A DNA stretch of 64,000 bases from Branchiostoma floridae (GCF_000003815.2 NC_049996.1:5163069-5227068), one strand, 5' to 3'; shown: positions 1 through 11,318, counted from the first letter of the stretch. The notes: a model not told the origin generated them from the letters alone. Translations and numbers: made by a program.

Positions 1-2541
1 AAGGTCTCAACGATTTTTGAGCGTTACTACAGTCTGCGTATAGTTGACGATCCCTGCGTTTAAGCTGTGCCGGACGCGTCGACGACTTGTCTTATGTCTC
101 TAGCTGGGCAAGACACCGCAGGATATCGTCATCATTGCCGTCGTCAGAGTCACGCACTGATTGATAAAGCAAGACTAGTGAAATTGGGACTACTCCATCA
201 AAAATGGGGTATTCCTTTACCCGCCTGACAGCCCTCTCAACATGTATTCTTTAACTAGATATTTCATGAGTCTGACTTACTTATTAATAACTGGCCGAGA
301 ACTTTCCTTTCTTGCCAGGGAATATAGGGATCATAAAGTTGCCTGTTTATTGTCCAGTAGGTCCTGCATCAGTAGCCCCTTATTAGCCATTACTGAATCA
401 TTAGGCTCAATCAGATCAACTAATCCTGATCTAGATATGGTTTTCTTATCAGATATACAACCCGTATACAGTGTGCGAACAAAAGACAGGACCCCACATG
501 GTGTTATTCCGATTAGACCCTTAAATGCTGTTTGGCTTTTATAGTTTTGTCTCAGAATTTTGTACCTTAGACATTGGTGTCTGTACCTTTAGCGCTGTAC
601 AGTCAAGTATAACTCTTGTCTTTGGGTAGGTTTTACGAAAACATTCTGGCATATTTTTATTAACAACACTCCGAGAAGACCAAATTGCTAAACTGCCAAA
701 CATGAAGTACAAATAATTTACCTAGGTGATTAACAACTACTAACAGATGACTGGGACACTCAAAACCCTGTCTCATACGGCACAAAAACATGAAAAACTG
801 GTCAATAAGGTGAAGACCTAAAGATTCTTACGTAAGACGAGATTCTTACATTGTTCATATTAGATAAATGTTCCTGCATCTGAGTCCACCTGGTCATAGT
901 ATTTGCTGAAGGTTGTGAAGATGTAAACCCACTTACCAATGTTTCATAATTTTTAAAACCAATGTAAAAACTAATCACTTGGAATCACAGGAAAATCTAT
1001 GAAGGAAAAACTTGTGCTGTTCCAGCTCTTTAACCTGCTCCTACAGCCTGCGCAGATGCAAGTTGTGTCTACGGAAGAAGACGCATGGAAGCATAGTCAT
1101 GATTAGCTGATGGTGCCGGAAGTGTCTCAGCAGTACTTGGTTTAGTGACTAGTGCTGGACCATCAGCTGATTCTCCTTCGTCACAGCCTGAACAACCCCC
1201 ATCTGAAGCAACACTGAAGTACAAAATACGAAATTTTAGGGGGAATACAGCTGGAATGCCTTGTGCCTTTTCTGGTGGGCAGTCTCTGTTGTTTTACCTG
1301 TAACGCCAGAATGTTGTCATCCTCGTTGATGCAATTCAGAACTTTGGTGACGAGCATGCACTAGATTTCCATAACAAAAGTCCATTCTTCCTTGTTGTAA
1401 TGTTTTCACATTCACTTCCCATCGTATTCAGTGTTTGCATTTTAGCTTCCTCGGCCAATCTGTCACAACTGAAAATCATTCTTGCTTCTCTTTTTATGTT
1501 AAATCTGGCAGCATTAACATCTACACTTGCGACCGTTCCTTTCAAATCTCATGTCACTGCATGAAAAGTGGAATTTACCACATAACATGCCCCTGACTCC
1601 CCATTCTGGTTTCAATGTAATCGTGGTCGTGGACAGTCACTGGCAACACTGATTCTTTGTACAAAACTCTTGGCCTTCCAGGCTTTGAGGTTTTAGATCC
1701 ACTCTTGATTTTTTCACATTATGTGTACAATGTACCGATGACGTAGCACTTTGCCTGCTATTGGATGTCGCACATTCCATTCAAATATTGTGGTAGAGTT
1801 ATTCTCATCTTCTAGTCATCTCATCTTCACACCAATTATATGTCTTGATACCTTTGAAATATTTTGCTCTCCATTTCAACTTTTTAAAAAGTGCCAATTT
1901 TGTTCATCTTCATATATGGTGTGGAATAGGATACTTCTACTTGTTTCTAAATACCAGCAATAATAAAGGCATTCTACCATTAATTACATTTCTTGTAACA
2001 GTTTCACACATAATTACACAAATTATTTTGATTTTCGTTCTAAATGAAGAGATTTTGGTACCATCACTTTTCAAATGCTTCAAAAATATTCAAACAAATC
2101 AAAATTGTTCCACAATGTCATGTTCAATTTTATGCAACGTTAATAACGATTGTGATAAGATTTTATCCAAAATACTTTAAACTTATTACAAATATGATTT
2201 GAAACCCTTGTGTGATAAAGAGACCTGAATGCTAGTACATGTATGGAATGCTAATATATAACATTGTGCATATCTTCTAGCACTTTAACATAATTGTGCT
2301 GCCTTGTACCTTAGCATTAATACATCAATGTTATGAAATTGACATCATAACATTTACAAAATTTGTAAACTTTACAACAAAATATTTCATAGAAAAAAAA
2401 AAGCCTCCCAAAAAGACTAAACCGAAACAAAAGCAGTGGACTGGACTTAGGACTGATTATACAGTACTACTACTAAAGCCTTCTTCTACTGTTCAATTGA
2501 ACTGTCATCTGCTTGATGATTACCATGACTAGATATCTTAG
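1..2541. other. Intergenic / unannotated, AT-rich
   Basis: I see no convincing gene here. Short open stretches exist (for example a plus-strand run near 1149-1302 ending FRGNTAGMPCAF..., and a minus-strand run at 1336-1545), but none has a recognisable domain or clear splice context. The 1,750-2,400 part is strongly AT-rich. Confidence 0.4.
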
Positions 2542-2724
2542 CTATGTTCCGCAACACTGTTTGTAGATGTTTGTCTTTTTTTCTGGCCAGATTGTAAAAT
2601 CTGGAGGTAGGCCATGGACGGTTATCTTGCCTGCATCTAGCTTCTTGTAAGGGAAATGGTTCTTCAGCCCTGGAGTTCTTCCTGGAACAGTAAAATTCTG
2701 CCCATGACTGTTTTCAACTTTCAT
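2542..2724 (-). pseudogene. Short element-like coding relic, unrecognised
   Basis: A 60-codon minus-strand open segment with a protein-like composition, including the stretch GLPPDFTIWPEKK. It loosely recalls C-terminal pieces of multicopy transposon-type proteins in invertebrates (a 'PG..hxFxYxK...LPP' pattern). No start codon or splice context is secure. It may be a decayed exon or chance; no function is proposed. Confidence 0.2.
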
Positions 2725-4082
2725 TTTTGTTGTGTATTTTGAATAAATAGTGACATGTGCCTGAATGTGTTTAGAACATTTACATAACAGTGGCTTTTAT
2801 TTGATTAATAATGTCATGCATCTTGCCACGTTTCAAAGCACTGCGTCTTTACTATTGGCTGAAACTAAGCCACGTCTGTAGCCTCCCAATTCTTTTTTGG
2901 TTGATCGGGTACCTTATATAGAATATCTGTTTATCTTTTGCTTCTCTGCCGTCATTTTCTTTCCATCAAACCTGGCTTCTAGTACTTTCGTTAGTGCTTC
3001 CCAAAGGTGATTTTAAAATGACACTGAAACGTGGTAGTAACAGACTTTTAGATGTTTTTAGCCAAGTAATACACGTTGATTAAAATTCTCTGCAAAAACA
3101 CGCGATAGTGACTTGTTTTTTTCCTCTAAAAGACTGCTTACAATTTCTAAAGTAAAGCTATGTGAACTGTGTTCTGACTCAGGCAATTATTTCCATTTTC
3201 AAAAGACTATTGTCATCTATACCTCCTGCGTTTTGCTGAATCAAACTTCTGTAGTTGCTTTCACACTTCCCACCGCCTTCTCCGCTTGCTCATCTTGATG
3301 AAAGGTTCCAAGAGTCTACGTCTAAAAGTGAAAAACAAACGCGATAGCTCCGACCTGTCCTACGTATGCCATAAGAGATTTCTCCGACAGCGGCCATAGC
3401 AGGTCGCAACCTAAATAAACAAAGGCGTTCATCCAGAATGTGCACTTTGTAGTGGGACTTTATGTTTTTGATAGCAGAGACTATCTTGCATGCTATTTTA
3501 CAAGTCATCTTTGTATCCTCGCGCACGAGGTCTATGTAGAATTAATTCAACCCCTGATATTACGGAACAAATGATCAGTGAATATATTTCGAAGTTTACA
3601 CTAACACGATAAATTCTAGTTACGATTCAAAAGCATTGAGGTGTCGTCCCTATATATCCCATACAAGGTCTAGTCCACATACTGGGATCTGCAACACGGC
3701 CCGAGCAGGAACACGTATTCTAGATATCCAGGATGTGGACCGTGTCTTCAGCAAATTAGTTTGTCAGGCATTGTGTACAATTGGTGGCAAGGTTGTACAG
3801 TTGTTGATGTTAACCCTATTTAGACCAGGCGGGTGGCTGCCGTTAACGCCGTGTAGAGGCTAAAAATCTGGACATTTTGAACATTGAACATGGACACACA
3901 CTGCCCTGTCGAACTCGTCTTGTTTATCTCACTTATTTCGGTGCTAAGGGTTCCTCGCATGTGTACTGGTAAATACAAATGGGCTTATTGGTGTCTCTCT
4001 GGGCAGACTAGAATTCGATTTCTAAGACACTAGTTTTGACACCGTTTAGTTTAACTATTCTTTCGGCACTAGCTGCAGCTTC
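2725..4082. other. Unannotated interval
   Basis: Apart from the TTAA-led relic listed separately, I see nothing supportable. Small open frames on both strands lack domain or splice support. Confidence 0.4.
3810..3860. mobile_element. piggyBac-like MITE end relic
   Basis: TTAA followed by CCCTATTTAGACCAGG closely matches the terminal sequence of the intact element at 20483-21442 (TTAA CCCTATTCAGACCGGG). No matching right end is visible nearby, so this is a truncated or decayed terminus. Confidence 0.45.
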
Positions 4083-4283
4083 CTAATAGTATATACGTAC
4101 GAGCTCTTCTGAGGTCAGCTGTGGAACCTGGTCACGATCATCGCCCTCGCTTGCCATGTCTGTTGATGAATCTAACAGTTGCCTAAGGCATGTGTCATGC
4201 TTGTTGGACCGCAATACATTCAAGTCCCTCTTCAGCTTTTCCGTGTTGGGTTTTTCCTCTTTTGGACTGAACAAAGTCATCAA
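4083..4283 (-). pseudogene. Possible 3' exon of the KDZ-like gene
   Basis: Sixty-six open codons on the minus strand, rich in charged residues (for example NVLRSNKHDTCLRQLLDSS) and ending in a stop. It lies downstream, in the same orientation, of the spliced KDZ-like exons at 4770-6464, so it could be their terminal exon. No domain is recognised and the linking splice sites were not established. Confidence 0.3.
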
Positions 4284-4769
4284 ACCCCCCGAGCGCTCAT
4301 TTTTGACGAGGACGTGTTTCTCTACTTGACGTTGCCCTCAAGAGCTTAAAGGAACATATATAAAGAGACAAGGTTACGACTTCAAGATTAAAAGCATGCA
4401 AATCTATCACTACATGCCAAAATGCCTCCACCCAAACACCTCTCAGTCTCTCCTCGGCTCACGTGTACGTAAGTAATCTTGGGACGGACTTCCGAGTGGT
4501 GCCCCTGCTCCGACCATCTGTGCTGACCTGTCATACCCTGATATGGGTAGGCTTGGCCACCCCAACCCAGAAACTGCCCTCCCATTAATCCCAGAACACC
4601 CTAAATACCGTGTAGAGCGTAAGGTACTTTTTAGACGTAACATTCATAAACATGATTTTGCTATTATCAGAATTGTTATGATTTTGCTTTAACTGTTACG
4701 ATATATAACAAAATTATAATATTTTCATAAATTTAAATTACATCTACAAAAAAAATGATAAGAACTAAC

Positions 4770-4954
4770 TTTGTACAGTTTCATCGTCCTCATTTCTTTC
4801 ATCTCTATGATTTCATCAATCATATATGGATCTTTGTTGTTTGTGCCTGGTTCATATGAGCTAGTGTCTTCATCTTTTGCGTTTTTCCTCTCGCAGACAA
4901 ACTCTTTGCAGCTTTTGCAAAAGCGAGATCCCTTTGCGGGTGTATTGATGCAGC
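4770..4954 (-). pseudogene. KDZ-like gene, exon F (second Cys-rich part)
   Basis: Minus-strand exon with a polypyrimidine acceptor (TTTTTTTATCAG just above 4954) and a GTTAGT donor just below 4770. It encodes the C-terminal half of a Cys-rich module: GCINTPAKGSRFCKSC, then FVCERK and an acidic stretch. The preceding exon ends in phase 1, and its last base plus the first two bases here make the Gly codon of KTGC, so the splice is in frame. The pattern 'KTGC.NTP..GSRFC' is typical of CxC-type modules accompanying KDZ transposases. The joined reading is strong evidence that these are real exons. Confidence 0.65.
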
Positions 4955-5102
4955 CTGATAAAAAAAGCATGATTTAACATTTATCAACTCTGCGATAAAA
5001 GAATAACAAATAAACAACATTTCAACAGAAGACTAAGTGTTTTGACGATTTTTAAAATATTTTTCTTTGTGAAGAAGGAAACTTAATCTGTTTAAAACTT
5101 AC

Positions 5103-5234
5103 CGGTCTTAATGCTTCCTGGCAATCCGGGGAATTCTATCGTTCCTTCTTTTACCCCACACACCTGACGGTGGTTTTTTGCATTTCCGTCAATCACGATG
5201 CAAAAGGAACATCCAGGGATCGCACAGCGATGCT
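5103..5234 (-). pseudogene. KDZ-like gene, exon E (CxC module)
   Basis: Minus-strand exon bounded by a GATTTAG acceptor and a consensus GTAAGT donor (positions 5102-5097). It encodes HRCAIPGCSFCIVIDGNAKN and then HRQVC...FPGLPGSIKTG. The arrangement Cys-x4-Cys-x2-Cys, a 'VIDGN.KN.R.VC' core and 'GLPG.IKTG' is characteristic of the Cys-rich domain of KDZ transposase-type proteins. It splices in frame to the exon at 4770-4954. The upstream exon (5430-5634) does not join in the required phase, so at least one indel has occurred or a small exon is missing. Confidence 0.65.
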
Positions 5235-5429
5235 CTAAATCGGACAACAAATAGAATTTACACGTTAAACTCACTTCATCTAAAATTATTATACTACTTA
5301 ATAATCGCAATTTGTGTATGAATATTACTGGAGGAATTTCACATATATTTGTTATAAGAGTAAATAGCTTTAGATATCTATAAAGATTACTTTCGAACGT
5401 TTATGGTCAGATACATAAACACTACTTAC

Positions 5430-5634
5430 CCGACCATTTTTTCACAAAGGATTCGTGAAAATCTGGCGATATCTTCTCGCACATCAAGTTTGTAGAGCTG
5501 TAGATTTGCTGGTCCTTCTTTTAGACTGTATTCTTTGCTGATCTTCAGACAGGTATACAGTAGATGCGCTTCTTCCAATCTTCTTCTGTCAAGTGGCCTT
5601 CTTGATCCAAATACTTGAACAGAACTATGAATAA
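5430..5634 (-). pseudogene. KDZ-like gene, exon D (frameshifted)
   Basis: Minus-strand exon with acceptor TTATTCATAG and donor GTAAGT. Entered in phase from the upstream exon it reads LFKYLDQEGHLTEEDWKKR and then meets a stop. A one-base shift near the 'ATCTACTGTATACC' stretch picks up ISKEYSLKEGPANLQLYKLD...SRILCEKM. Both halves look protein-like, so one exon carries a single frameshift. This is the clearest sign that the gene is decayed, or that the assembly has an indel here. Confidence 0.55.
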
Positions 5635-5955
5635 AAAAGAAAAGTACATTTATTGCGATGCAATTTTAATATAACGTGTATTTAGGCAGTAAATTACAAG
5701 AGAATCTAAATGTACTAAGTTAGATTTTTTAAGTTCGTACATCGTACATGGTACATCGTACACCAACCCTGCCTACCTGTACAAAGTTAGATGACGTCAC
5801 TTAAAACTTCCGAAGTTTACCGATTACGGTCTATATCTACCTTTAACTTCGCACAAGTTCGTACACACTAACTTCGTACATTTACCCCTTTTCTGGACAT
5901 ACCTCAGCATTCTATAAGGCCAATTAATTCTACAACGTACAATTACTCATCTTAC

Positions 5956-6156
5956 CTTGGCTCTTTGTAGCCTCACTTGTAACACCGCCAATGTCAACGG
6001 TGACTTTCAGGAACACCTCCTCTTTGTTTCGCCCGACTCTGTCGATCCTCTCAAAGGCGTGCCACCACCGGTTGGGTAAGCCGTTTTCTGACTCCCGTGC
6101 GGCCGCAACATCGATGTGTAGCCGTGCAATGGTGGTATCTTTGTGGCATCAGTGTG
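5956..6156 (-). pseudogene. KDZ-like gene, exon C
   Basis: Minus-strand exon between acceptor TTTTCATACAG and donor CCAAG/GTAAGA. The best frame reads LPNRWWHAFERIDRVGRNKE followed by EVFLKVTVDIGGV and exits in phase 1 into the next exon. Near its 5' edge the same frame has a TGA, and the phase from the upstream exon differs, so the 5' side is disrupted. Charged and Trp-rich content is consistent with the N-terminal part of the element-type protein. No catalytic residue is visible here. Confidence 0.5.
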
Positions 6157-6386
6157 CTGTATGAAAATGACTTTTGCTTTGAATTAATCGATATTATATA
6201 ATTTACGATTCAATAATTACCATTTGAACTTTACGCCGGACCGGGCTCTTCTCAGTCTTTTATCTCAGTCTTCTTCCTGACGATAAAAAATGTGCATTTT
6301 TTTAAACAAGATGATGCAAGGGAAGCACAAAATACAATTTGTACAAAGTGCATCGATGTGTTTCCAATAAAGTTATATGTACATAC

Positions 6387-6464
6387 CTCATATTGATAGT
6401 CTGCCAGCCACGACGGGCGCCTGGACACCCGCCGAGGCCTCATTTCCGCAGTGTCTGGACAGGT
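6387..6464 (-). pseudogene. KDZ-like gene, exon B
   Basis: Short minus-strand exon with a very good acceptor (CTTGTTTTCTCAG) and donor (GAG/GTATGT). It encodes TCPDTAEMRPRRVSRRPSWL then ADYQYE. An Arg-rich 'RPRR.SRRP..L.DY' segment is common near the N-terminus of KDZ- and CxC-bearing proteins. Splice signals are intact although the protein frame across the gene is not. Confidence 0.5.
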
Positions 6465-6519
6465 CTGAGAAAACAAGTTAGAGGTATAAACTACAGATTT
6501 TCGTTTACAACAGTAACCA

Positions 6520-6680
6520 CCAGTTGTTAGATGGGCCTTTCTTTGGGTCGAATTTCGGCTCGACGCCGTTTTCCTCAGAATACTTCCTGCGCACGGTTGT
6601 TGTGATGGAAAGCACAGTGGTTCAATCAATTGGATGACCGGCTTGGAGCCTGTACTGTGTATATTTCATCACCGTCTCCT
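6520..6680 (-). pseudogene. KDZ-like gene, 5' exon A (frameshifted)
   Basis: Minus-strand coding-like segment. One frame reads SKPVIQLIEPL and, after a one-base shift, another reads VLSITTTVRRKYSEENGVEP then FDPKKGPSNNWW. The GPSN-x-WW ending is Trp-rich as in DNA-binding heads of transposases. The 5' boundary is not fixed and I see no convincing initiator ATG, so this may be an internal exon of a gene whose start is lost. Confidence 0.4.
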
Positions 6681-6689
6681 CTTCATTTG

Positions 6690-7310
6690 TCATTGGTAGC
6701 ATTTATTGATGAGAAGATGTAGAAAATGATTCATTAGTCATTGTTGATATCATATTCTTACAGCACTGTATTAAATATTATTGGTATGGAAATTGGGTCA
6801 GAAGCCACCGCGTATGCTTTGTCACCCATAACCTGTTCTAAGTTTCTTACAGTATAAATATACGATAAAGGTAATGTTTCAATTCAGTCATTAAGAACTG
6901 TTGAGTTTTGTGTCATCCCTGATTGTCAGCTTCGTTACTATATGTACATGGATAAAGCAATTTATGCAGTTGTGGAGGGCTGTTCTGTTAGTTTGAAGCG
7001 TAGGGCCAACTATCATTTGAATGGCAGAAATTAAAGGCAGAGCTGTAATAGCTACAGCATATGTTATTTAGAAAGGGTGGTTGATGACTTCATATTGGTT
7101 ATACAATTAACAATTATTTGCATATTCAACGGCAAAAGACTACACTAACTCATTTTTAAATGGCAGGAATCGCTTTGTGACATGTCAGTTACATAGAAGT
7201 GAGCATTTAAGTCGTATGCTAATTAGATATATTACAATTCCATAGTTTTAAATAACCTTTTCTTTCTTCCTTTCGGAATGTATAGGTTTATCTAACCCAA
7301 CTTAAGCTTT
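6690..7310. other. Unannotated interval
   Basis: AT-rich, with no coding, RNA or repeat structure that I can support. Confidence 0.4.
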
Positions 7311-7316
7311 TGGTGA

Positions 7317-7344
7317 TTACCTCCATGAAATGTCATGGAGGTTA
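7317..7344. repeat. Short hairpin palindrome (CCTCCATGA class)
   Basis: Two 12-bp arms, TTACCTCCATGA and TCATGGAGGTTA, are separated by the 4-base loop AATG, with one mismatch at the stem end. From memory, this 'AACCTCCATGA...TCATGGAGGTT' type of palindrome is a frequent dispersed repeat in amphioxus genomes. It may be the terminal hairpin of a small non-autonomous element. Confidence 0.6.
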
Positions 7345-7429
7345 TATTTAACTTTATGTTTTAACACGTACTTTACACGTCTGCACATCTGCAGCAGAAA
7401 GTAATGGAATGAAAAAGCATCTAGGGCAG

Positions 7430-7890
7430 TTTTATGGTGTGCCACTGATCTTCGACAAACGCAATGCGCTCCAAATAAAAGTCGTTCCTACACTTCACCA
7501 GAAAATCGCATCACTTTTCCCCTGTCAGGCCCATCTGCCCCATCACCTGATAGTAATGGCTGTCGGTGGCATTTAGTTTGTAGGTTCCATTGTTCTGTTT
7601 CTTTAGGTAGGGTCATGTACAAAAGCTATCTTTATCTGGACATTTTATGTCAAGCAGACCACGTGGGGTTTTAGGGTGTGGTTCATAGACTTTCCTGTCA
7701 GGTGATGCTTCCAGGTGTGGGCGGATGGGTTAATGACAAATCCAGACATGTCGAAATTATTGCCAGAGTACAGTTTGGCGGCTTCTGTCTCATGCTCAAT
7801 ATATATAGTAATAGCGTGAATGGTGCCCAATGTATGGGTGTTTGTACAGGACTGTACGCCTTGGGCAGGAAACGTGTCTTAACTTAATGG
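7430..7890 (-). pseudogene. YqaJ-type exonuclease-like pseudogene, copy 2
   Basis: The minus strand encodes, in shifted frames, the successive motifs of the YqaJ / lambda-exonuclease-like nuclease domain: HETEAAKLYSG, FVINPSA, EASPDRKVYEP (catalytic Asp region), RGLLDIKCP (the E/D-x-K-Cys-Pro catalytic motif), YYQVMGQMGLTG (the Gln motif) and CDFLVKC...LERIAF. At least one frameshift (after FVINPSAHT) and two in-frame stops (after FCT, and after TGEK) break it. The order and spacing match the family well. The family acts on double-stranded DNA ends and is hugely amplified, with SWIM fingers, in some invertebrates. It lies directly downstream of copy 1 in the same orientation. Confidence 0.7.
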
Positions 7891-8002
7891 GCTGCTGTGT
7901 TGGATTTAGTTTGTTGATATTTATAGTATCAACTGGTTAAGAGTCTCTTTCCACTAATCAGTAGTTGATATTGTATATGGCAACTAAAACATATGCAAGT
8001 TT

Positions 8003-9604
8003 TTACCAAACTTCTGTAACACCAGAGCTGGTACAAGGTATTTCGCGTGAAACTCCAACAGCTTCTCTTTTGTCTGAAGCCACCTCTCTTCGTTCGTCAA
8101 ACTCTACCCTGATGATCAAAACTGGGCAGTCTGGATTTGTGAAGAATACAAAATGTCCCCACTTACATCCTAAGCCAGCCATTTGCATATGTACCTGATA
8201 GAAATATGGATGCGATTCTTTCAGCACGGGGTACATTAATAGACAGCTTGAGGGTGAAATGTGATTGTTTTTGTTCAACGGTTTCAAGTGGTGTTAACTC
8301 TTTCGAAGCAGACAAGCATTTGATTTCTAAGACACATGTACAGTCAAACCTGTCTATAGCGGCCACTCATGGGACTGGTCAAAATTGGCCACTATAGAGA
8401 GGTGGCCACTATAGAGAATATGCTAATTAATTGACCACAAGCAATAAGTTACACATGGTTTTAGTACCCACTGATCTTTATTCACATAATACAGTACTGT
8501 ACATGTACTGCAATGATTTTACACTATATGTATTAAGAAAACAAAAGCTATAAAAAGTTTTAAATGTTCTACAGTTGATATTGTCTGAAGAGACCGGTAT
8601 CGTCATATTTCTTTGATCTTTCGTCTTGTATCCTTTGATACTTCGCCGTCCGTGTGTTCCCTCCCGCGTTCACACGTCAGGTTCGCCCATTATGCTAATG
8701 TGGTACTCACAAGAAAAGTCTCGTCATTTTAGACTTATCCCTTAATAAATGTAAGAATAAAATCCACCATAGTCTGAAGTTCATATCATTTTGTCTTTGT
8801 AACAATTCATTTAGAAAGTTTTTGTGATAAAAATTAATCTAAGCGATAGTGTATTAGAACGTAACTTTAACGCAATTTACCTCTGTAATATTGGTGTGGT
8901 CTATTGACCTTATATGACCTCGCTTGTCGGCGGGTATGGGTAGCGCCAGTTTACGAAGTTTTGTTTTGAAAATAAATCAAAGAGGTTTAAATCCGGCGTA
9001 GGGTGACGATACGGCAGCTGTATATGGACGAACGCGTGCCGAAACATAGATCAGCGGTCCGCGTGGCCGTAATCGGCAGTGTTTTTGTACCTGCGGGACC
9101 GGAAATCGTGTGGCCGTGGCCGCGTTGGACAGGTGGCCGCTAAGCCTATTTCTTAATCATTACGAATCCAAGGGACCGACAAAAAGTGGCCACTATGGGC
9201 AGGTGGCCGTTATGCAAAGGTGGCCGCTAATACAGGTTTGACTGTATCACAATCAAATGTAACTATTCTAATAGGACTAGGAGCCAGTTGGCCATTTTCT
9301 TGGTCAACAAACAAACCGCATTGTTGCTCATGTACATAATTCCCACTGTGGATTTGTTGCTCAACATAGATGTTTGCTGCTGTACTCTCGTTCTCTTTGC
9401 CATCCACCATGTATTTGGAGATAGATTTCCTGTTTGGGTCGCCAACAGTTATAACGTCCTTTACGAGGTTGGCCAAGTCCCCATTTCCTGCGAAACGTTT
9501 TGCCTTACTGGCAGTTATTCGTCCCTTTTCTCCCTTAACCACTGGATATTAGATGCTTGCCCCCTTGTCGCCAACTCTATTTTAATTCTCGATTCATTAT
9601 TTAC
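8003..9604 (-). pseudogene. YqaJ-type exonuclease-like pseudogene, copy 1 (split by MITE)
   Basis: Minus strand. A good acceptor (TCTTCTTTCACAG, exon from 9604) opens a segment reading QASNIQWLREKR. After a one-base shift it continues GRITASKAKRF, LANLVKDVI, YMVDGKENES and CGLFVDQENGQLAPSPIRIV. The homologous 'SPD' aspartate is replaced here by Ile. At 8341-9244 a 904-bp MITE interrupts the gene. On the other side the reading resumes with CVLEIKCL (catalytic E-x-K-C) and, after another shift, SHPYFYQVHMQMAGLGCKWG and HFVFFTNPDCP. So the 5' half and the EIKC/Gln-motif half of one YqaJ domain flank the MITE. The gene is inactive on several counts. Confidence 0.7.
8341..9244. mobile_element. pogo/Tc1-mariner-type MITE, 904 bp, TA target
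   Basis: Terminal inverted repeats of about 25 bp (CAGTCAAACCTGT...AGCGGCCAC on both ends) are flanked by TA at 8339-8340 and 9245-9246, the target of Tc1/mariner elements; a CAGT start is typical of pogo/Tigger types. The left end has reiterated GGCCACTATAGAGA subterminal motifs, and similar GTGGCC motifs recur at the right. No transposase frame is seen inside, so it is non-autonomous. It sits inside the YqaJ-like pseudogene. Confidence 0.8.
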
Positions 9605-10285
9605 CTGTGAAAGAAGACAAAGTATTTTTTTTAAGAACATTGCAAATCCTAGTTTGTGTAAATGCACCGTCTGACGGAATGGTCTCTGTAGCTTCAATCT
9701 GTTTATACAATCTGGCACGCAGATGGTCAAACTGTGACGTAATAATGTTTTTGGGCCATTCATTCTGTTTTTTTAGACATATAGCTTATCAATTGTTTAC
9801 GGCAACGCATGGTACTTACCTTTTTGCAGTTTGTTTCATCTCCAGTTCATCAAATAACAGTACAAAGAAAAACGTCGATCTTGTTAAAATCCATCACATA
9901 ACAATAGCAGATTAATTACAATAACCAGTTTGGCATGGGGTTGTATATGGTTGTTACGTTTCTATATTCAAAACCTACTAGAATAATTCATGATAGATAT
10001 TTTGCTTGTTAGGCTGACTAAAAATATATAACACAATGACAGGTTGAAGTAACAGCCTGCCTATAACTAAGATGTGATGCTATGTTCATGTTGAAATACT
10101 ACAGTGGATACATTTATGAAGATTAGTTATCCAGGATACATTAAAATGAAGATGATTCAGTCAATACTTCTGGATAATCAAATTTTAATTAGACGTTTCG
10201 AACGGTGTCCACCGTTCTTCATCAGTGAATTGAAAATAAAAATGCACCGACGTCGGGGATGGAATTTCACGACGCAGAATCCTGT
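9605..10285. other. Unannotated interval
   Basis: AT-rich and partly intronic relative to the YqaJ-like acceptor at 9604. I see no further exon with motif support. Confidence 0.35.
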
Positions 10286-10850
10286 CCTATCTGTGGGAGG
10301 GGCGCTAAAAATTCCCGCGCAAACATTAACGTTGTATTACTCTCAAATGGCTTGTGTTAGCACAACCAAACTTAGTGACTTTTCTAGAATATTGTTGGCA
10401 ACAAGAAAGTTCATGATAATCATGTTTTCATAGCAACGGGTTTCTGAAAGCCATATTTCACAAAATTAACTAATTTTGGTAACAAAAGGGATTTTAAGAT
10501 CTTGCTAATTAAAACACCTGTTCTCATGTAATTTCTAGCATAATTTATGTAACTTTCATAATTAAGTATTCGTGATCTATGCTAATGTAATGACGTAATA
10601 TGTATTGCTGGATATATGTTGAAAAAATCTATATCTTTACCATTTAAGGATGTTGATCCAAGATGGCGGATTGAAAATAATACCTAAAATACATCGTGCA
10701 TGTCCAGAAAAGTTAAAATCATCTACGTCACACGTAATTTTATACAATTTTAAGCTTAAGACAACCACTGTCGACAAAGTTAGGGAAACGTCGGCAGTTA
10801 CCTGTTACGTAGCACATGCCAGTATCCATGTCTAGTATCAGGGTGAAGTG
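10286..10850. mobile_element. Decayed piggyBac-like MITE relic
   Basis: Contains, in the same order as the intact MITEs, a GGGAGGGGCGCTAAAA block, a TTTTCTAGAATATTGTTGGCAA block, CATAGCAACGG (half of the X-box), CATAATTTATG, TAATGACGTAA and CCAAGATGGCGG. Clear termini and TTAA duplications are not recognisable. It is an older copy of the same core. Confidence 0.6.
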
Positions 10851-10988
10851 CACGAAGTTATATAGTAAGTTAATTAAACTGGGAGGTTTCACTATAAAAG
10901 CACCCCATAAATTCGGCTATAAAGTATGATAAGACGCCATTATGAGTTAGTTTTAGCTCTCATTTTTTCGGCTACCGATAAAGCAGTG

Positions 10989-11080
10989 TTAGCCTGGAAT
11001 CCAGCCGTGTTGTGCTTTGGACGCTCCCAAGAGGTACGCTTCCTGCCAACACATTTGGTGTTCGTTACCATCATTTGCAT
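10989..11080. repeat. Dispersed repeat D1, copy a
   Basis: AGCCTGGAATCCAGCCGTGTTGTGC... followed by AGGTACGCTTCCTGCCAACAC matches 28303-28380 closely. Two copies 17 kb apart indicate a dispersed repeat of unknown type. Confidence 0.6.
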
Positions 11081-11318
11081 ATTCGCATAGCTTTTATGTC
11101 AGATTTTTGATTTGCTGTTAGCTTGAAGCCCCATTCATTGGAAGGCTTCATCATCAACATGGCCACCATTGATTTTTTTTAGTTCATTCTTGCGCCAATT
11201 TCCCAGTGTTATGTAGTATTCAATTTCCCAGTGTTATGTAATATTCTGCACAATCGACGGTAGCATTTCTCGCAGATGCGATGGGATCTGTCCAAGTCAT
11301 TCTCATAAATTTAAACAC

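Noticed and set aside
1336-1545. Minus-strand 69-codon frame as a gene
   Set aside because: Protein-like in part but without motif, splice or start support.
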